64,000 nucleotides of DNA from Methylobacterium sp. WL119 (GCF_008039875.1 NZ_VRUU01000016.1:1-64000), one strand, 5' to 3'. Positions 45,558-56,799 are shown, counted from the first letter of the stretch. Notes: generated by a model from the letters alone, not told the origin. Program-made: numbers and translations.

Positions 45558-45676
45558 GGCCGGCCGCGCCGGCGGCATCCGGTTGGGCATACCCGAGAGA
45601 AGGCCTGCTCGGCCGTCGGGCTGCGGAGTGGGGCGCGACCGCAGACGAAGAGGACGCGCTGGATCGTGCGCCTCAC
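45542..45676 (-). pseudogene. Remnant of a low-molecular-weight tyrosine-phosphatase-like gene
   Basis: A GTG at 45676 overlaps the FAD-monooxygenase stop (GTGA) and opens a 44-codon frame. Its first part, RTIQRVLFVCGRAPLRSPTAEQ, matches the N-terminal P-loop of small LMW-PTP-like proteins (family pattern LFVC-x5-RSPTAE), about residues 3-24. After SRV the sequence is unrelated and stops. An intact protein would be about 105-110 residues, so some 80 residues are missing. The active-site loop remains but there is no folded domain. Confidence 0.6.
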
Positions 45677-46878
45677 CGCGGATGCTCCGGGCGGAAGCCG
45701 AGGCCGACGATCCGGGCCGGGATGCACTGAAGCCACGGCAGGCGGTCGAGCAGCCGGAGCGCGAGCGGCGGGCTGAGGCGCGCGTCCCCGTGGTCGAGCA
45801 CCGGGGCGATGATCCGATCCTGGATCAGGCGCTGGACCCGTTGCGTCAGCCGCGTCGGAAGGCTTCGGCGGGCCTGGACCCGCGCGAGGTCGGCCTCGGC
45901 GAGGCGTCCGGCCCGCAACGGCCCGGCGAGCAGGTTGGCGGCGGCGACCGCATCCTGGATCGCGATGTTGATGCCGACGCCGCCGACCGGCGACATCGCA
46001 TGCGCCGCGTCGCCGATGCAGAGCAGCCCCGGACGGTGCCAGCGCTCCAGCCGGTCCACGGTCACCGTCAGCGTCCTCACCGCGTCGAAGGTCCCGATCT
46101 CGCCGGTGCGGTCGGCCAGGAACGGCGCGAGGTCGGCGATGCCGGCGCGGAACGCCACGAGTCCGCGCGTGCGGATCGCCTCGTCGCCGCCCTTCGGCAC
46201 GATTGCGGCGCATTGCCAGTAATCGCCGCGATCGATCGTGATCAGGATGCGGCCCGCCCCGAAGCGACCGGCCGCGGCCTCCGGGTCTCCGGGGCGGCGC
46301 GACAGGCGGAACCACAGCACGTCGATCGGGGCCGCGAAGTCGCGCGGCACGAAGCCGGCCCGACGTCGCATCGCGGAATGCCGGCCGTCGGCGCATAGGA
46401 CGAGGTCGGCGGCGATCGCGATCGCACCGTCGGGGCCGGCGGCACGAACCCCGGCGATCCGGCCATCCGTCTCGATCAGCGACTGCCCCTCGGTCGCCAT
46501 CAGCAGCCGGAAGCCGGGCAGCTTCCTCGCCTCGCGGCCGAGGAAGTCGAGGAAATCCCATTGCGGCATCAGCGCGATGAAGCGGTTCCGCGTCGCGAGC
46601 CGGCGGAAATCGGCGACGCGGAACGTCCGGCCGCCCATCACCGCCGATAACGTCTCGACCCGGCGCTGCGGCAGGGCGCGGAAGGCGTCGCCGAGGCCGA
46701 GATCGTCCATCACGGCCAGGGTCGAGGGATGGATGGTGTCGCCGCGGAAATCGCGCAGGAAGTTGCTGTGCTTCTCCAGCACCACGACCGAGACGCCCGC
46801 GCGGGCGAACAGCAGACCCGCCATCATCCCCGCCGGTCCACCGCCGACGATGCAGATTTGTGCCGACAGGCTGTCCAT
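45673..46878 (-). CDS. FAD-dependent monooxygenase (UbiH/PHBH-like)
   Basis: The 401-residue class A flavoprotein has the FAD-binding GGGPAGMMAGLLFARAG (about 13-29), the DG motif LVLCADGRHSAMRR and the second FAD motif LLCIGDAAHAMSPVGGVGINI split as CIGDAAHAMSPVGGVG (about 291-306). It would hydroxylate an aromatic compound using NAD(P)H and oxygen. The substrate is unknown. A phosphatase-gene remnant is coupled to its 3' end. Confidence 0.9.
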   Translation of the reverse strand: MDSLSAQICIVGGGPAGMMAGLLFARAGVSVVVLEKHSNFLRDFRGDTIHPSTLAVMDDLGLGDAFRALPQRRVETLSAVMGGRTFRVADFRRLATRNRFIALMPQWDFLDFLGREARKLPGFRLLMATEGQSLIETDGRIAGVRAAGPDGAIAIAADLVLCADGRHSAMRRRAGFVPRDFAAPIDVLWFRLSRRPGDPEAAAGRFGAGRILITIDRGDYWQCAAIVPKGGDEAIRTRGLVAFRAGIADLAPFLADRTGEIGTFDAVRTLTVTVDRLERWHRPGLLCIGDAAHAMSPVGGVGINIAIQDAVAAANLLAGPLRAGRLAEADLARVQARRSLPTRLTQRVQRLIQDRIIAPVLDHGDARLSPPLALRLLDRLPWLQCIPARIVGLGFRPEHPR

Positions 46879-46947
46879 GGAACCGCGCCTCCGGTTCGGC
46901 GGCGTTCGCCGCAGGACCGCTCCGATCAGGAGACACGAGCGCCCCGA

Positions 46948-47439
46948 TCAGGAAACGAGCGCCGCCTCCAACAGGTCCAACGCATCGACGACGGCGCGAC
47001 GTCGGATCTCGGCACGGCCGAGATCGCCGTAGCGCCGCTCCAGGTGGCGGACGCCGCCGCCGGTCGCCAGGCCGAAATGCACGAGGCCGACGGGCTTGCC
47101 CGGGCTGCCGCCGCCGGGGCCGGCGATCCCGGTGATCGCCACCGCCACGTCGGCCCGCGACGCCGCCAGCGCGCCGCCCGCCATCGCGCGGGCGACCGCC
47201 TCGCTGACCGCGCCGTGCACGCCGATGAGTGAGGCGGGCACCCCGATCGCTTCGGACTTGGCCTCGTTCGAGTAGGTGACGAAGCCGCGCTCGACCACCG
47301 CCGACGAGCCGGGCACCGCCGTCAGCAACCCGGCGACGAGCCCTCCGGTGCAGGATTCGGCCGTCGCGATCCGGGTGCCGGCCTCGGCGTAGGCCCCGAC
47401 CAGGGCGGTGGCGCGGGCGAGGAGGGCGTCGTCGAACAT
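46948..47439 (-). CDS. CinA C-terminal domain protein (nicotinamide-nucleotide amidohydrolase)
   Basis: The 163-residue protein is the stand-alone CinA amidohydrolase domain: ATAESCTGGLVAGLLT (the serine/threonine active-site loop), GSSAVVERGFVTYSNEAK, ITGIAGPGGGSPGKPVGLVH. It converts nicotinamide mononucleotide to nicotinate mononucleotide and ammonia. The N-terminal competence-type MoCF domain of long CinA is absent, as is usual in alphaproteobacteria. It follows ispDF in the same direction, a common arrangement. Confidence 0.93.
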   Translation of the reverse strand: MFDDALLARATALVGAYAEAGTRIATAESCTGGLVAGLLTAVPGSSAVVERGFVTYSNEAKSEAIGVPASLIGVHGAVSEAVARAMAGGALAASRADVAVAITGIAGPGGGSPGKPVGLVHFGLATGGGVRHLERRYGDLGRAEIRRRAVVDALDLLEAALVS

Positions 47440-47506
47440 CGCGCGAATCCCTTTTTCGTTCGAAGCGGCCTTCGGATGATGCAGCGGACGCGCGTCCGCC
47501 CAACCG

Positions 47507-48814
47507 TCAGCCCTGGCGCATGGCCGTCTCGGCCTGGGCGTCCACCGGGCTCGTCTCCACCTCCTCCGGCAGGCGGATGGTCGCGGCGGCCTGGGCCGCG
47601 AGGCCTTCCGCGCGGCCGACGAAGCCGAGCTTCTCCGTGGTCGTCGCCTTGATCGACACCGCGGTCAGCGGCACGGCGCAGATCTCGGCGATGCGGGCGC
47701 GGATCGTCTCGCGGTGGGCGCCGATACGGGGCGCTTCCGCCAGCACCGTGATGTCGAGATGGTCGATGCGACCGCCGCGGTCGCGCACCAGCTTGCAGGC
47801 ATGGGCCAGGAACCGGTCCGACGACGCCCCGCGCCACTGCTCGTCCGAGGGCGGGAAATGGGTGCCGATATCGCCGTCGGCGATGGCGCCGAGCAGCGCG
47901 TCGGTGAGGGCGTGCAGCGCGACGTCGCCGTCCGAATGGGCGAGCACCCCGCGGTCGGCCGGGATCTTCACCCCGCCGAGCCAGACATGGTCGCCGTCGG
48001 TGAAGGCGTGCACGTCGAATCCGGTGCCGAGGCGGGTCACGTAGGTCGTCATGGCGATGTCCTTCGCACTGTCCTTCGCCGTCTCCTCGCCTGAGCCGGA
48101 AAAGGCCCGGTCGGCCTCGATCAGGTCGGAGGGTTGGGTGATCTTGCGGTTCTTCGGGTCGCCGGCGAACACCACCACGGCGAGGCCAGCCCATTCGGCG
48201 AGGGCGCCGTCGTCGGTGAAGCCGTGCAGGCCCTCGGCGGCGGCGGCGCGGTGCGCGTCGCGCAAGGTCCCGAAGACGAAGGCCTGCGGCGTCTGCACCG
48301 CGCGCAGGTGCTCGCGGGCCGGCGTCTCGCGCACGCGGCCGATGCCGCCCTGCTCGTCCACGAGCTTGATCGTGTCGGCGACGGCCACGCCCGGCACCGC
48401 CGCGCCGTGGTCGCGCCCGGCGGCGACGGCGCGGGCGATCAGCCCGGCATCGACGAAGGGCCGGGCCGCGTCGTGGACGAGGACCACGTCCGGTGCGCCC
48501 GCCGCCGCGAGCGCTTCGAGCCCGGCTCGGACCGAGTCCTGGCGCGTCGCCCCGCCCTCGACCGGCGGCAGCAGCTTGTCTGCGATGGCGGGCGCGAGCT
48601 CGGTGCGGCAGGTGTCGTAGAACGCGGCCGCGTCGGCGGCGATCACCACCTGGATCCGGCCGATCACGGGGTCGCGGCCGAGGGCGTCGAGGGTGCGGGT
48701 GAGGACCGCCTGCCCGCCGACGCGACGGTACTGCTTGGGCATCCCGCCGCCGATGCGGATGCCGCGACCGGCCGCCACGACGACGACGGCGACGCTCGAT
48801 CCGGGTTCGGACAT
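47507..48814 (-). CDS. ispDF: Bifunctional IspD/IspF enzyme of the MEP isoprenoid pathway
   Basis: The 435-residue protein has an N-terminal IspD domain (about 1-230: [20 protein letters not shown] with the CTP-binding loop, [12 protein letters not shown]) and a C-terminal IspF domain (about 273-430: [20 protein letters not shown] split as TGFDVHAF with zinc Asp/His, [35 protein letters not shown]). It forms CDP-methylerythritol and then cyclises CDP-ME phosphate to MEcPP; IspE is separate. The linker is longer than usual. It diverges from dusB across 177 bp. Confidence 0.96.
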   Translation of the reverse strand: MSEPGSSVAVVVVAAGRGIRIGGGMPKQYRRVGGQAVLTRTLDALGRDPVIGRIQVVIAADAAAFYDTCRTELAPAIADKLLPPVEGGATRQDSVRAGLEALAAAGAPDVVLVHDAARPFVDAGLIARAVAAGRDHGAAVPGVAVADTIKLVDEQGGIGRVRETPAREHLRAVQTPQAFVFGTLRDAHRAAAAEGLHGFTDDGALAEWAGLAVVVFAGDPKNRKITQPSDLIEADRAFSGSGEETAKDSAKDIAMTTYVTRLGTGFDVHAFTDGDHVWLGGVKIPADRGVLAHSDGDVALHALTDALLGAIADGDIGTHFPPSDEQWRGASSDRFLAHACKLVRDRGGRIDHLDITVLAEAPRIGAHRETIRARIAEICAVPLTAVSIKATTTEKLGFVGRAEGLAAQAAATIRLPEEVETSPVDAQAETAMRQG

Positions 48815-48991
48815 GCCTGGGGGTTTCCGTCGTGCCGGGGCCGAGACCGCCTGCCATGCGGCCGGTTCGGGTCCTCAAAAATCTGCCTGTCGTTTATGCG
48901 GGGGATGAAGCGAAATCAAATCGCGCGGTTCCCCGCCCAACCCTCGCCCGGGGGCTTGCGCCGGGCTGGTTTTGTCTATTTGTTGTGCAGA

Positions 48992-49996
48992 ATGATGGCT
49001 GATCATTATTTGAGCGTCCTGCGAGGGGAGCGCTCGATCGATCCGGTGGTGCTGCTGGCGCCGCTATCGGGCGTCACTGACCTGCACATGCGCCGCATCG
49101 CGCAGGGTGCCGGCGCGAGCGCGGTGGTGTCGGAGATGGTGGCGGCGGCCGAGTTCGCGCGCGGTTCGGAGGAGGCGCGGCTCAGGGCGGAAGGGTCGGG
49201 CATCGCGCCGCACATCGTCCAGCTCGCCGGCTGCGCCCCCGAGCCGATGGCCGAGGCCGCCCGGATCGCCGCCGCGAACGGCGCCGACGTGATCGACGTC
49301 AACATGGGCTGCCCGGCCAAGATCGTCACCGGCATCGCCTCGGGCTCCGCGCTGATGCGCGACCTCGACCATGCGGCCCGCCTCCTCGGCGCCGTGCGCG
49401 AGGCGGTGTCGATCCCGGTGACGGTGAAGATGCGCCTCGGCTGGGACCACCACGGCCTGAACGCCGCGGAGCTCGCCCGCCGGGCCCAGGCGCTGGGGCT
49501 GAACGCGGTCACCGTCCACGGTCGCACCCGGCAGCAATTCTACAAGGGCAGCGCCGACTGGGACGCGATCCGGCCGGTCGTCGCGGCGGTGTCGATCCCC
49601 GTCATCGCCAACGGCGACGTGAAGGACCTTTCCAGCGCCCGGGCGTGCCTGGCGGCCTCGGGTGCTGCCGGCATCATGGTCGGCCGCGCGGCGGTCGGGC
49701 GCCCCTGGCTCGTCGGCGCCCTCGCCGCGGGGCTGGCCAGGCGCCCGGTGCCGACGCTGTCGCGGTCGGCCCGGGCGGGGCTGGCGGCGGCGCATTATGC
49801 CGGGCTGATCGCGCTCTACGGCGCAGCGATGGGCGTGCGTCATGCCCGCAAGCATCTGGCGGCCTATGCCGACGCGGCGGGCGGCCTCGATGCGGCCGAG
49901 CGCACGCGGCTCCTGACCACCACCGACCCGGAGGTGGCGGACCGGCTCCTGCGCGCCGCCTTCGAGGCCGCCCCGGCGATCGCGGAGGCCGCATGA
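48992..49996 (+). CDS. dusB: tRNA-dihydrouridine synthase DusB (NifR3)
   Basis: The 334-residue FMN enzyme reduces uridine to dihydrouridine in tRNA. It has [40 protein letters not shown] ([19 protein letters not shown]), [18 protein letters not shown] with the catalytic-loop residues, and NGDVKD and [14 protein letters not shown] for FMN. The MM start at 48992/48995 lies in an AT-rich leader without a clear Shine-Dalgarno. It is the first gene of the classical nifR3-ntrB-ntrC operon and overlaps ntrB (ATGA). Confidence 0.96.
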   Translation: MMADHYLSVLRGERSIDPVVLLAPLSGVTDLHMRRIAQGAGASAVVSEMVAAAEFARGSEEARLRAEGSGIAPHIVQLAGCAPEPMAEAARIAAANGADVIDVNMGCPAKIVTGIASGSALMRDLDHAARLLGAVREAVSIPVTVKMRLGWDHHGLNAAELARRAQALGLNAVTVHGRTRQQFYKGSADWDAIRPVVAAVSIPVIANGDVKDLSSARACLAASGAAGIMVGRAAVGRPWLVGALAAGLARRPVPTLSRSARAGLAAAHYAGLIALYGAAMGVRHARKHLAAYADAAGGLDAAERTRLLTTTDPEVADRLLRAAFEAAPAIAEAA

Positions 49997-51180
49997 GCGA
50001 CGGGGAACCCAGGGACGAGGCGATGCCGATCGGTCTCGACCCCGCCGCCAAGGAGCCCGCGGCGAAACCCCGCGGCATGCCAAGCGCCGAGGCGGTGATC
50101 AACGCCCTGCCGTTGCCGGTGCTGACCATCGGCGCGGACGACCGCATCATGCACTGCAACCACGCGGCCGAAACGTTCTTCGACTATTCCGCCCGGCTGA
50201 TGCAGCGGCGCCGGCTTCGCGACATCATCCCCTTCGCCTCGCCGATCATCGCGCTGGTGGCGGAGGTGCGCCGGCGCGGGTCCAGCGTCAGCGAGTACCG
50301 GGTCGAGCTGACGCAACCGCGCTCGGGCGCGGAGCGCAGCGTCGACGTGTTCGCCACCGCGCTTGGCGACGACGGCGAGGCGGTGGTGCTGATGCTCCAG
50401 GAGCGCACCATCGCCGACAAGATGAACCGCCAGCTGACGCATCGCGGCGCGGCGCGCTCGATGGTGGCGCTCGGCGCGATGCTCGCCCACGAGATCAAGA
50501 ACCCGCTCGCCGGCATCCGCGGCGCGGCCCAGCTGCTCGAGCAGTCGGGGCCGGAAGAGGACCGGGTGCTGACCAGCCTGATCTGCGAGGAGACCGACCG
50601 GATCGTGCGGATCGTCGAGCGGATGGAGCTGTTCGGCGACGAGCGCCCGGTCGAGCGCGGCCCGGTCAACGTGCACGGCGTGCTCGATCAGGTGAAGCGC
50701 TCGGCGCAATCCGGGTTCGGGCGCCACATCCGCTTCGTCGAGACCTACGATCCGTCGCTGCCGCCGGTGCTCGGCAATCGCGATCAGCTCGTGCAGGTGA
50801 TCCTGAACCTGGTGAAGAACGCGGCGGAAGCGATCGGCGCCGACGCGGTCGACGGCGAGATCACCCTGTCGACCGCCTTCCGCACCGGCCTGCGGCTTCA
50901 GGTCCCGGGCTCGCGCGAGCGCGTGAGCCTGCCGATCGAGGTGGCGGTGCGCGACAACGGCCCGGGCATCTCGGCCGAGCTGCTGCCGGATCTGTTCGAC
51001 CCGTTCGTGACGACGAAGGCGCAAGGCTCCGGCCTCGGTCTTGCATTGGTCGCGAAGATCGTCGGCGATCATGGGGGCATCGTCGAGTGCGATCCCGCGC
51101 CCCGCCGCACCGCCTTCCGAATCCTCCTGCCCATGTCGAGCGCCCGCGACGGGCGCGAAGCGGTCGCGGAGCCCGAGTAA
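49993..51180 (+). CDS. ntrB: Nitrogen regulation sensor histidine kinase NtrB
   Basis: NtrB phosphorylates or dephosphorylates NtrC under control of PII proteins, according to nitrogen status. The 395-residue soluble protein has an N-terminal PAS domain (about 30-140), the H-box [20 protein letters not shown] with His166, an N-box [18 protein letters not shown], and G-boxes DNGPGIS and GSGLGLALV. Translation is coupled to dusB. The gene is followed five bases later by ntrC. Confidence 0.96.
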   Translation: MSDGEPRDEAMPIGLDPAAKEPAAKPRGMPSAEAVINALPLPVLTIGADDRIMHCNHAAETFFDYSARLMQRRRLRDIIPFASPIIALVAEVRRRGSSVSEYRVELTQPRSGAERSVDVFATALGDDGEAVVLMLQERTIADKMNRQLTHRGAARSMVALGAMLAHEIKNPLAGIRGAAQLLEQSGPEEDRVLTSLICEETDRIVRIVERMELFGDERPVERGPVNVHGVLDQVKRSAQSGFGRHIRFVETYDPSLPPVLGNRDQLVQVILNLVKNAAEAIGADAVDGEITLSTAFRTGLRLQVPGSRERVSLPIEVAVRDNGPGISAELLPDLFDPFVTTKAQGSGLGLALVAKIVGDHGGIVECDPAPRRTAFRILLPMSSARDGREAVAEPE

Positions 51181-51185
51181 GAGTC

Positions 51186-52649
<1,464 letters not shown>

Positions 52650-52675
52650 GCGGACGGGTAGCGGCGCGCGCCGCG

Positions 52676-53470
52676 TCAGACGTACATCGCGATGGCCGAT
52701 TGCAGCATCTCGTTGACGGTGCTGATCACCTTCGTGTTGGAGGAATAGGCCTGCTGCGTCTCGATCATCTTGGAGAACTGGTCCGAGATGCTCGCATTCG
52801 ACTGCTCGACCGAGCCGCCGGTCACGGTCGCGCCGTTCAGGCCGAAGCTCGGCGCCCCGGTGCTCGCGGTCGCGACGAAGGCGCCGCCGTCGAGCGAGGC
52901 GAGCGTGTCCCGCGCGCCGAACTGGGCCAGGGCCAGGGTGCCGAGCGCCTGGGTGCTGCCGTCCGACAGGGTGCCGGTGAGGGCGCCGGCGGGCGAGACC
53001 GACAGGCTGGAGAGCGCGCTCGTGGCGGTGGCCGGCACCTGGACCGGCGCGCCCGTCGAGGCCCCGGCGAACAGGTAGTACCCGGCCCCGTTGACGAGGT
53101 ACCCGCTGGCATCCGGCGCGAAGTCGCCGCGCCGGGTGTAGGCCAGCGTCGAGCCGAAGCTCGGCGCCGACGCGGTCCCGAGATTCTGCCGGACCACGAA
53201 GTAGCCGTCGCCGCCGATCGCGAGGTTCGTCGCGATGCCGGTCGACGCCACCGTGCCCTGGAGCCCCAGGTTCGACCGCGTGCTGATCGCGACGCCGCCG
53301 GCGGGCTGCGTCCCGGCCTCGGTCTGCGCCAGCATGTCGGCGAAGCTCGTATCCGTGCTCTTGAAGCCGGCCGTGGTGCTGTTGGCGATGTTCCCCGAGA
53401 TGTTGTTCAGCGCGAAGGATTGGGCCGAGGTCCCGGTGATGGCGTTCGAGAGCGCATCCATCAGGCTCAT
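52676..53470 (-). CDS. Flagellar hook/basal-body protein (FlgE-type, short)
   Basis: The 264-residue protein has the N-terminal rod/hook signature ALNNISGNIANSTTAGFKST (about 20-39), the FlgE/F/G middle segment LAIGGDGYFVVRQN and the C-terminal coiled-coil EQSNASISDQFSKMIETQQAY. It is shorter than most FlgE proteins and lacks long D2/D3 hook domains. No other flagellar gene is nearby. The ATG has a GGAG eight bases before it. It could be a second, orphan hook protein. Confidence 0.88.
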   Translation of the reverse strand: MSLMDALSNAITGTSAQSFALNNISGNIANSTTAGFKSTDTSFADMLAQTEAGTQPAGGVAISTRSNLGLQGTVASTGIATNLAIGGDGYFVVRQNLGTASAPSFGSTLAYTRRGDFAPDASGYLVNGAGYYLFAGASTGAPVQVPATATSALSSLSVSPAGALTGTLSDGSTQALGTLALAQFGARDTLASLDGGAFVATASTGAPSFGLNGATVTGGSVEQSNASISDQFSKMIETQQAYSSNTKVISTVNEMLQSAIAMYV

Positions 53471-53560
53471 CGCGGATCTCCATCAAGAACGGCCCGGTGC
53501 AACCGGGCCCGACCAGAACGTCGGCCGACCATTCCCCGGCCACCCTGATTTGAGGATTTC

Positions 53561-53586
53561 ATCGTTAATACGCGGTGTGTAACGAT
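53561..53586. promoter_or_regulatory. Inverted repeat upstream of the hook-type gene
   Basis: atcgtta (53561-53567) and taacgat (53580-53586) form a perfect 7-bp inverted repeat with a 12-bp spacer. It lies in an AT-rich gap about 91 bp upstream of the flagellar gene start and before the truncated oxidase. Possible operator; only weak support. Confidence 0.25.
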
Positions 53587-53679
53587 TTATGTCTTGAGCT
53601 GGCATGAGCTCGCCCTGGAAGCGAAGCTCGACATCTTGGAAACATTTGGAAACGACTGAACTAGCGGCGCTCGGACACG

Positions 53680-54128
53680 GCACCGGCATGACCTGGGACT
53701 ACGTGCGGCGCCTGCGCGGCCTCGTGAAGGGCAAGCTCGTGCTCCAGGGCATCGTCACGAGGGAGGACGCGAAGAGCGCGCTCGACCACGGCGTCGATGC
53801 GCTGATCGTGTCGAACCACGGCGGCCGGGCCGAGGCGAGCCTGCAATCCACGATCGGCGTGCCGCCGGAGATCGTGACGGCGGTGAACGGCCGGGTGCCC
53901 GTGCTGATCGACGGCGGCTTCCGCCGCGGCACCGACGTCCTCAAGGCCCTGGCGCTCGGCGCCACCGCCGTGTGCATCGGCCGCCCCTCCGTCTGGGGGC
54001 TGGCCGCCTTCGGCGAGCCCGGGGTCGCCGCCGTGCTCGCCATCATGCAGCGTGAGTTCGAGACGATCATGCGCCAGATCGGCGCCACCACGACCGCCGG
54101 GATCGGCGCCGCGGCGTCGACCGGGCCT
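53680..54128 (+). pseudogene. C-terminal remnant of an FMN-dependent alpha-hydroxy-acid oxidase/dehydrogenase
   Basis: From about 53680 the frame encodes the C-terminal part of the lactate dehydrogenase/glycolate oxidase family: MTWDYVRRLRGLVKGKLVLQ, LIVSNHGGR with the catalytic His, LIDGGFRRGTDVLKALALGA for FMN phosphate, and VCIGRPSVWGLAAFGEPGV. By memory of the family, about 200-230 N-terminal residues, including half of the TIM barrel, are missing. The family C terminus fades after MRQIGA and the frame runs on without a stop into the GT39 gene. It cannot be a functional enzyme alone. Confidence 0.8.
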
Positions 54129-54308
54129 GACACGCGCCGCGCGGCCGGCCCCGTCCCTCGGGCGGCGGGGCCGGCATTTGACAATCCCGGCCGCATCATC
54201 GACACCGCCGGCCGTCTGGGCATCGACCGAACGACGAGGCCGGTTGCCGGTTCCGGAGCCGCGCATGACCGCCTTCTCGGCCCCCTCCTTCCGTTCCGCA
54301 CCGCGCTC

Positions 54309-56066
54309 ATGATCCCCAGCCAAGCCGCGCGGCGACCCGTCCCGGCCACGCGGCCCGTCCCGGCCACCGGCCCCGGCTTCGCGTTCGGCGACTTCCTCCT
54401 GAACACCGTGTCGGCGAGCCACGCGCGGGCCTGCGCCTGGCTGGTGGCGCTCTGCCTCGTCTGCTTCCTGCCCGGCCAGATCTCGCTCCAGCCGATGGAC
54501 CGGGACGAGCCGCGATTCGCCCAGGCCTCGAAGCAGATGCTCGAGACCGGCGACGGCGTCGACATCCGCTTCCAGGGCGAGGCCCGGCACAAGAAGCCGG
54601 TGGGCATCTACTGGGCCCAGGCCGCTTCGGTGGCGGCCGGCGAGGCGCTCGGGGTGCCCCAGGCGCGAACCGAGATCGCGCTCTACCGCATCCCCTCGCT
54701 CGTCGGCGCGACCGCCGCCGTGCTGCTGGCCTACTGGGCGGCGCTCGCCTTCCTGCCGCGGCGCGGCGCCTTCCTCGCGGCCGCCCTGTTCGGCGCCTGC
54801 CTGATGCTCGCGGCGGAGGCGCATCTCGCCAAGACCGACACGCTGCTGACCGCGTGCGCGATCGCGTCGCTCGGCGCGCTCGCCCGCGCCTGGCTCGGGC
54901 GATCCGGCCCCGGCCCCTCGACCGCGGGGCGGCTTGCGTTCTGGCTCGGCCTGGCAATCGGCATCCTGGTGAAGGGGCCGATGGTGCCGCTCTTCGTCGG
55001 CCTGCCGATGCTGGCCCTGGCGTGGAAGGCGCGCTCCGGCCGCTGGATCCTGGCGCTGCGGCCGTGGTCCGGCCTCGCGATCGTCGTCGCGGTCGTCGCC
55101 CCGTGGTTCCTGGCGATCGCCTGGCGCAGCGGCAGCGCCTTCTTCACCGAGGCGGTCGGCCACGACATGCTGGCCAAGGTCGGCAGCGCCAAGGAGAAGC
55201 ACTGGGCGCCGCCCGGCACCTACGCGCTGGTGTTCTTCGCGACCTTCTGGCCCGGTGCCGCCTTCGCGGCTCTGGCGATCCCGTTCGCGTGGCGCCGTCG
55301 CCGGGACGATGCGGTCGCGTTCCTGGTCGCGTCGATCGTGCCGGCGTGGCTGATGTTCGAGGCCGTGCCGACCAAGCTGCCGCACTACGTCCTGCCGCTG
55401 ATGCCGATGGTGGCGATCCTCACCGTGCTGGCGCTCCGGGCCGGCGCCCTCGATCCGACGCGGCGCGGCGCGCGGGCGATGGCGCTGCTGGTCCCGGCGA
55501 TCCCGATCGGGCTGACGATCGGCCTCGCCGTGGTCGCGTGGCGCCTGGACCGGGTGCTGCCCGTGCTGTCGCTGCCGCTGCTCGGGGCCGCCTGCGCGCT
55601 CGCGCTGGCCGCCTGGATGGCCTATGCGCGGAACGGCGCCGAGCGGGCGATGGTGTTCGCGATCCTCTCCGCCTGCGTGCTCTCGCCCGCGGTGCTCGGG
55701 CTGGCGCAGACCGAGATCCCGGCGCTGAAGGTCTCGAACCGGCTCGCCGCGATCCGCGACGCGCTGCCGTGCCTGCCGCAGGTCGCGAGCCTCGGCTACC
55801 GCGAGCCGAGCCTAGTGTTCCTGATCGGCACCGACCTCGCCACCCCGAACACCGGCGCCGACGCGCTGGCCTTCCTCCATGCGGGCGGCTGCCGCCTCGT
55901 CTTCGTCGAGCAGCGCTCGGCCGCCGACTTCGCCGATGCCTGGCCCGTCGGCGGCGTCGGCCCGAAGGCGGTGGGGCAGGTGTCGGGCTTCAACATCAAC
56001 GCCGGCCGCCGGGTCGACCTCACCGCCTACGCGGTGACGCCCACGGCTCAGACGGTGACCCCATGA
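54309..56066 (+). CDS. ArnT-like glycosyltransferase family 39 (lipid-linked sugar transferase)
   Basis: The 585-residue polytopic membrane protein has a GT39/GT83-type first loop MDRDEPRFAQASKQML with the catalytic acidic residue, RHKKPVGIYWAQA, and about a dozen hydrophobic segments followed by a periplasmic C-terminal domain. ArnT and relatives move sugars from undecaprenyl phosphate to lipid A or other acceptors. The frame is open upstream into the oxidase remnant; I take the ATG at 54309 (MIPSQAARRPV) as the likely start, but it is not certain. Its stop overlaps the following GT2 start. Confidence 0.88.
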   Translation: MIPSQAARRPVPATRPVPATGPGFAFGDFLLNTVSASHARACAWLVALCLVCFLPGQISLQPMDRDEPRFAQASKQMLETGDGVDIRFQGEARHKKPVGIYWAQAASVAAGEALGVPQARTEIALYRIPSLVGATAAVLLAYWAALAFLPRRGAFLAAALFGACLMLAAEAHLAKTDTLLTACAIASLGALARAWLGRSGPGPSTAGRLAFWLGLAIGILVKGPMVPLFVGLPMLALAWKARSGRWILALRPWSGLAIVVAVVAPWFLAIAWRSGSAFFTEAVGHDMLAKVGSAKEKHWAPPGTYALVFFATFWPGAAFAALAIPFAWRRRRDDAVAFLVASIVPAWLMFEAVPTKLPHYVLPLMPMVAILTVLALRAGALDPTRRGARAMALLVPAIPIGLTIGLAVVAWRLDRVLPVLSLPLLGAACALALAAWMAYARNGAERAMVFAILSACVLSPAVLGLAQTEIPALKVSNRLAAIRDALPCLPQVASLGYREPSLVFLIGTDLATPNTGADALAFLHAGGCRLVFVEQRSAADFADAWPVGGVGPKAVGQVSGFNINAGRRVDLTAYAVTPTAQTVTP

Positions 56067-56794
56067 ACGCGACGTCTCCCCGCCTCAGCATCGTGGTGCC
56101 GGTGAAGAACGAGGCCGGCAACATCGCGGGGCTCGTCGCCGAGATCGAAGCCGCCTGCGGGGCGCTGGCGCCCTTCGAGGTGATCTACGTCGACGACGGC
56201 TCGACCGATGCGACGCCGGCCGCGCTCGACGCCGCGCGTCAGGGCCGGCCCTGGCTGCGGGTGCTGCGCCACGCCCGCAGCGGCGGGCAGTCGGCGGCGG
56301 TGCGCAGCGGGGTCGCGGCGGCCGCCGGCCCGATCGTCGCGACGCTCGACGGCGACGGCCAGAACGACCCGGCCTTCATCCCCGTCCTGGTGGCGGCGCT
56401 GGAGCAGGCGGGCGAGGGGACGGGCCTCGCCCAGGGGCAGCGCAAGGGCCGCAAGGACGGGCGCTTCAAGATGATCCAGTCCCGCATCGCCAACGGCGTG
56501 CGCGGGCGGATCCTCAACGATTCCACCCGCGACACCGGCTGCGGCCTCAAGGTCTTCCGCCGCGCGGTCTACCTGCGCCTGCCGTACTTCGACGCCCTCC
56601 ACCGCTTCATGCCGGCGCTCGTGGTGCGCGAGGGCTTCGCGATCGTGCACCGCGACGTGGTCGACCGCCCGCGCTTCACCGGCGTCTCGAACTACGGGCT
56701 GTTCGACCGCCTCTGGGTCGGCCTGCTCGACTTGGCCGGCGTGTGGTGGCTGATCCGCCGCAAGCGTCCGACGCCCGCCGTCACCGAGGTCTGA
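56063..56794 (+). CDS. Glycosyltransferase family 2, dolichyl/undecaprenyl-phosphate sugar synthase type
   Basis: The 243-residue GT-A enzyme has SIVVPVKNEAGNIAGLVAEI, VIYVDDGSTDATPAAL, ATLDGDGQNDPAFIP (DXD-type) and DTGCGLKVFRRAVY. This is the DPM1/ArnC-like pattern that charges a polyprenyl phosphate with a sugar. Coupled to the ArnT-like gene upstream and the LAB_N gene downstream, it likely makes the lipid-linked donor that the GT39 enzyme uses. Confidence 0.92.
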   Translation: MNATSPRLSIVVPVKNEAGNIAGLVAEIEAACGALAPFEVIYVDDGSTDATPAALDAARQGRPWLRVLRHARSGGQSAAVRSGVAAAAGPIVATLDGDGQNDPAFIPVLVAALEQAGEGTGLAQGQRKGRKDGRFKMIQSRIANGVRGRILNDSTRDTGCGLKVFRRAVYLRLPYFDALHRFMPALVVREGFAIVHRDVVDRPRFTGVSNYGLFDRLWVGLLDLAGVWWLIRRKRPTPAVTEV

Positions 56795-56799
56795 TTCCG

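Noticed and set aside
48880-48991. Possible sigma54 promoter before dusB
   Set aside because: The leader is AT-richer than its surroundings, but no TGGCAC-N5-TTGC match was found.
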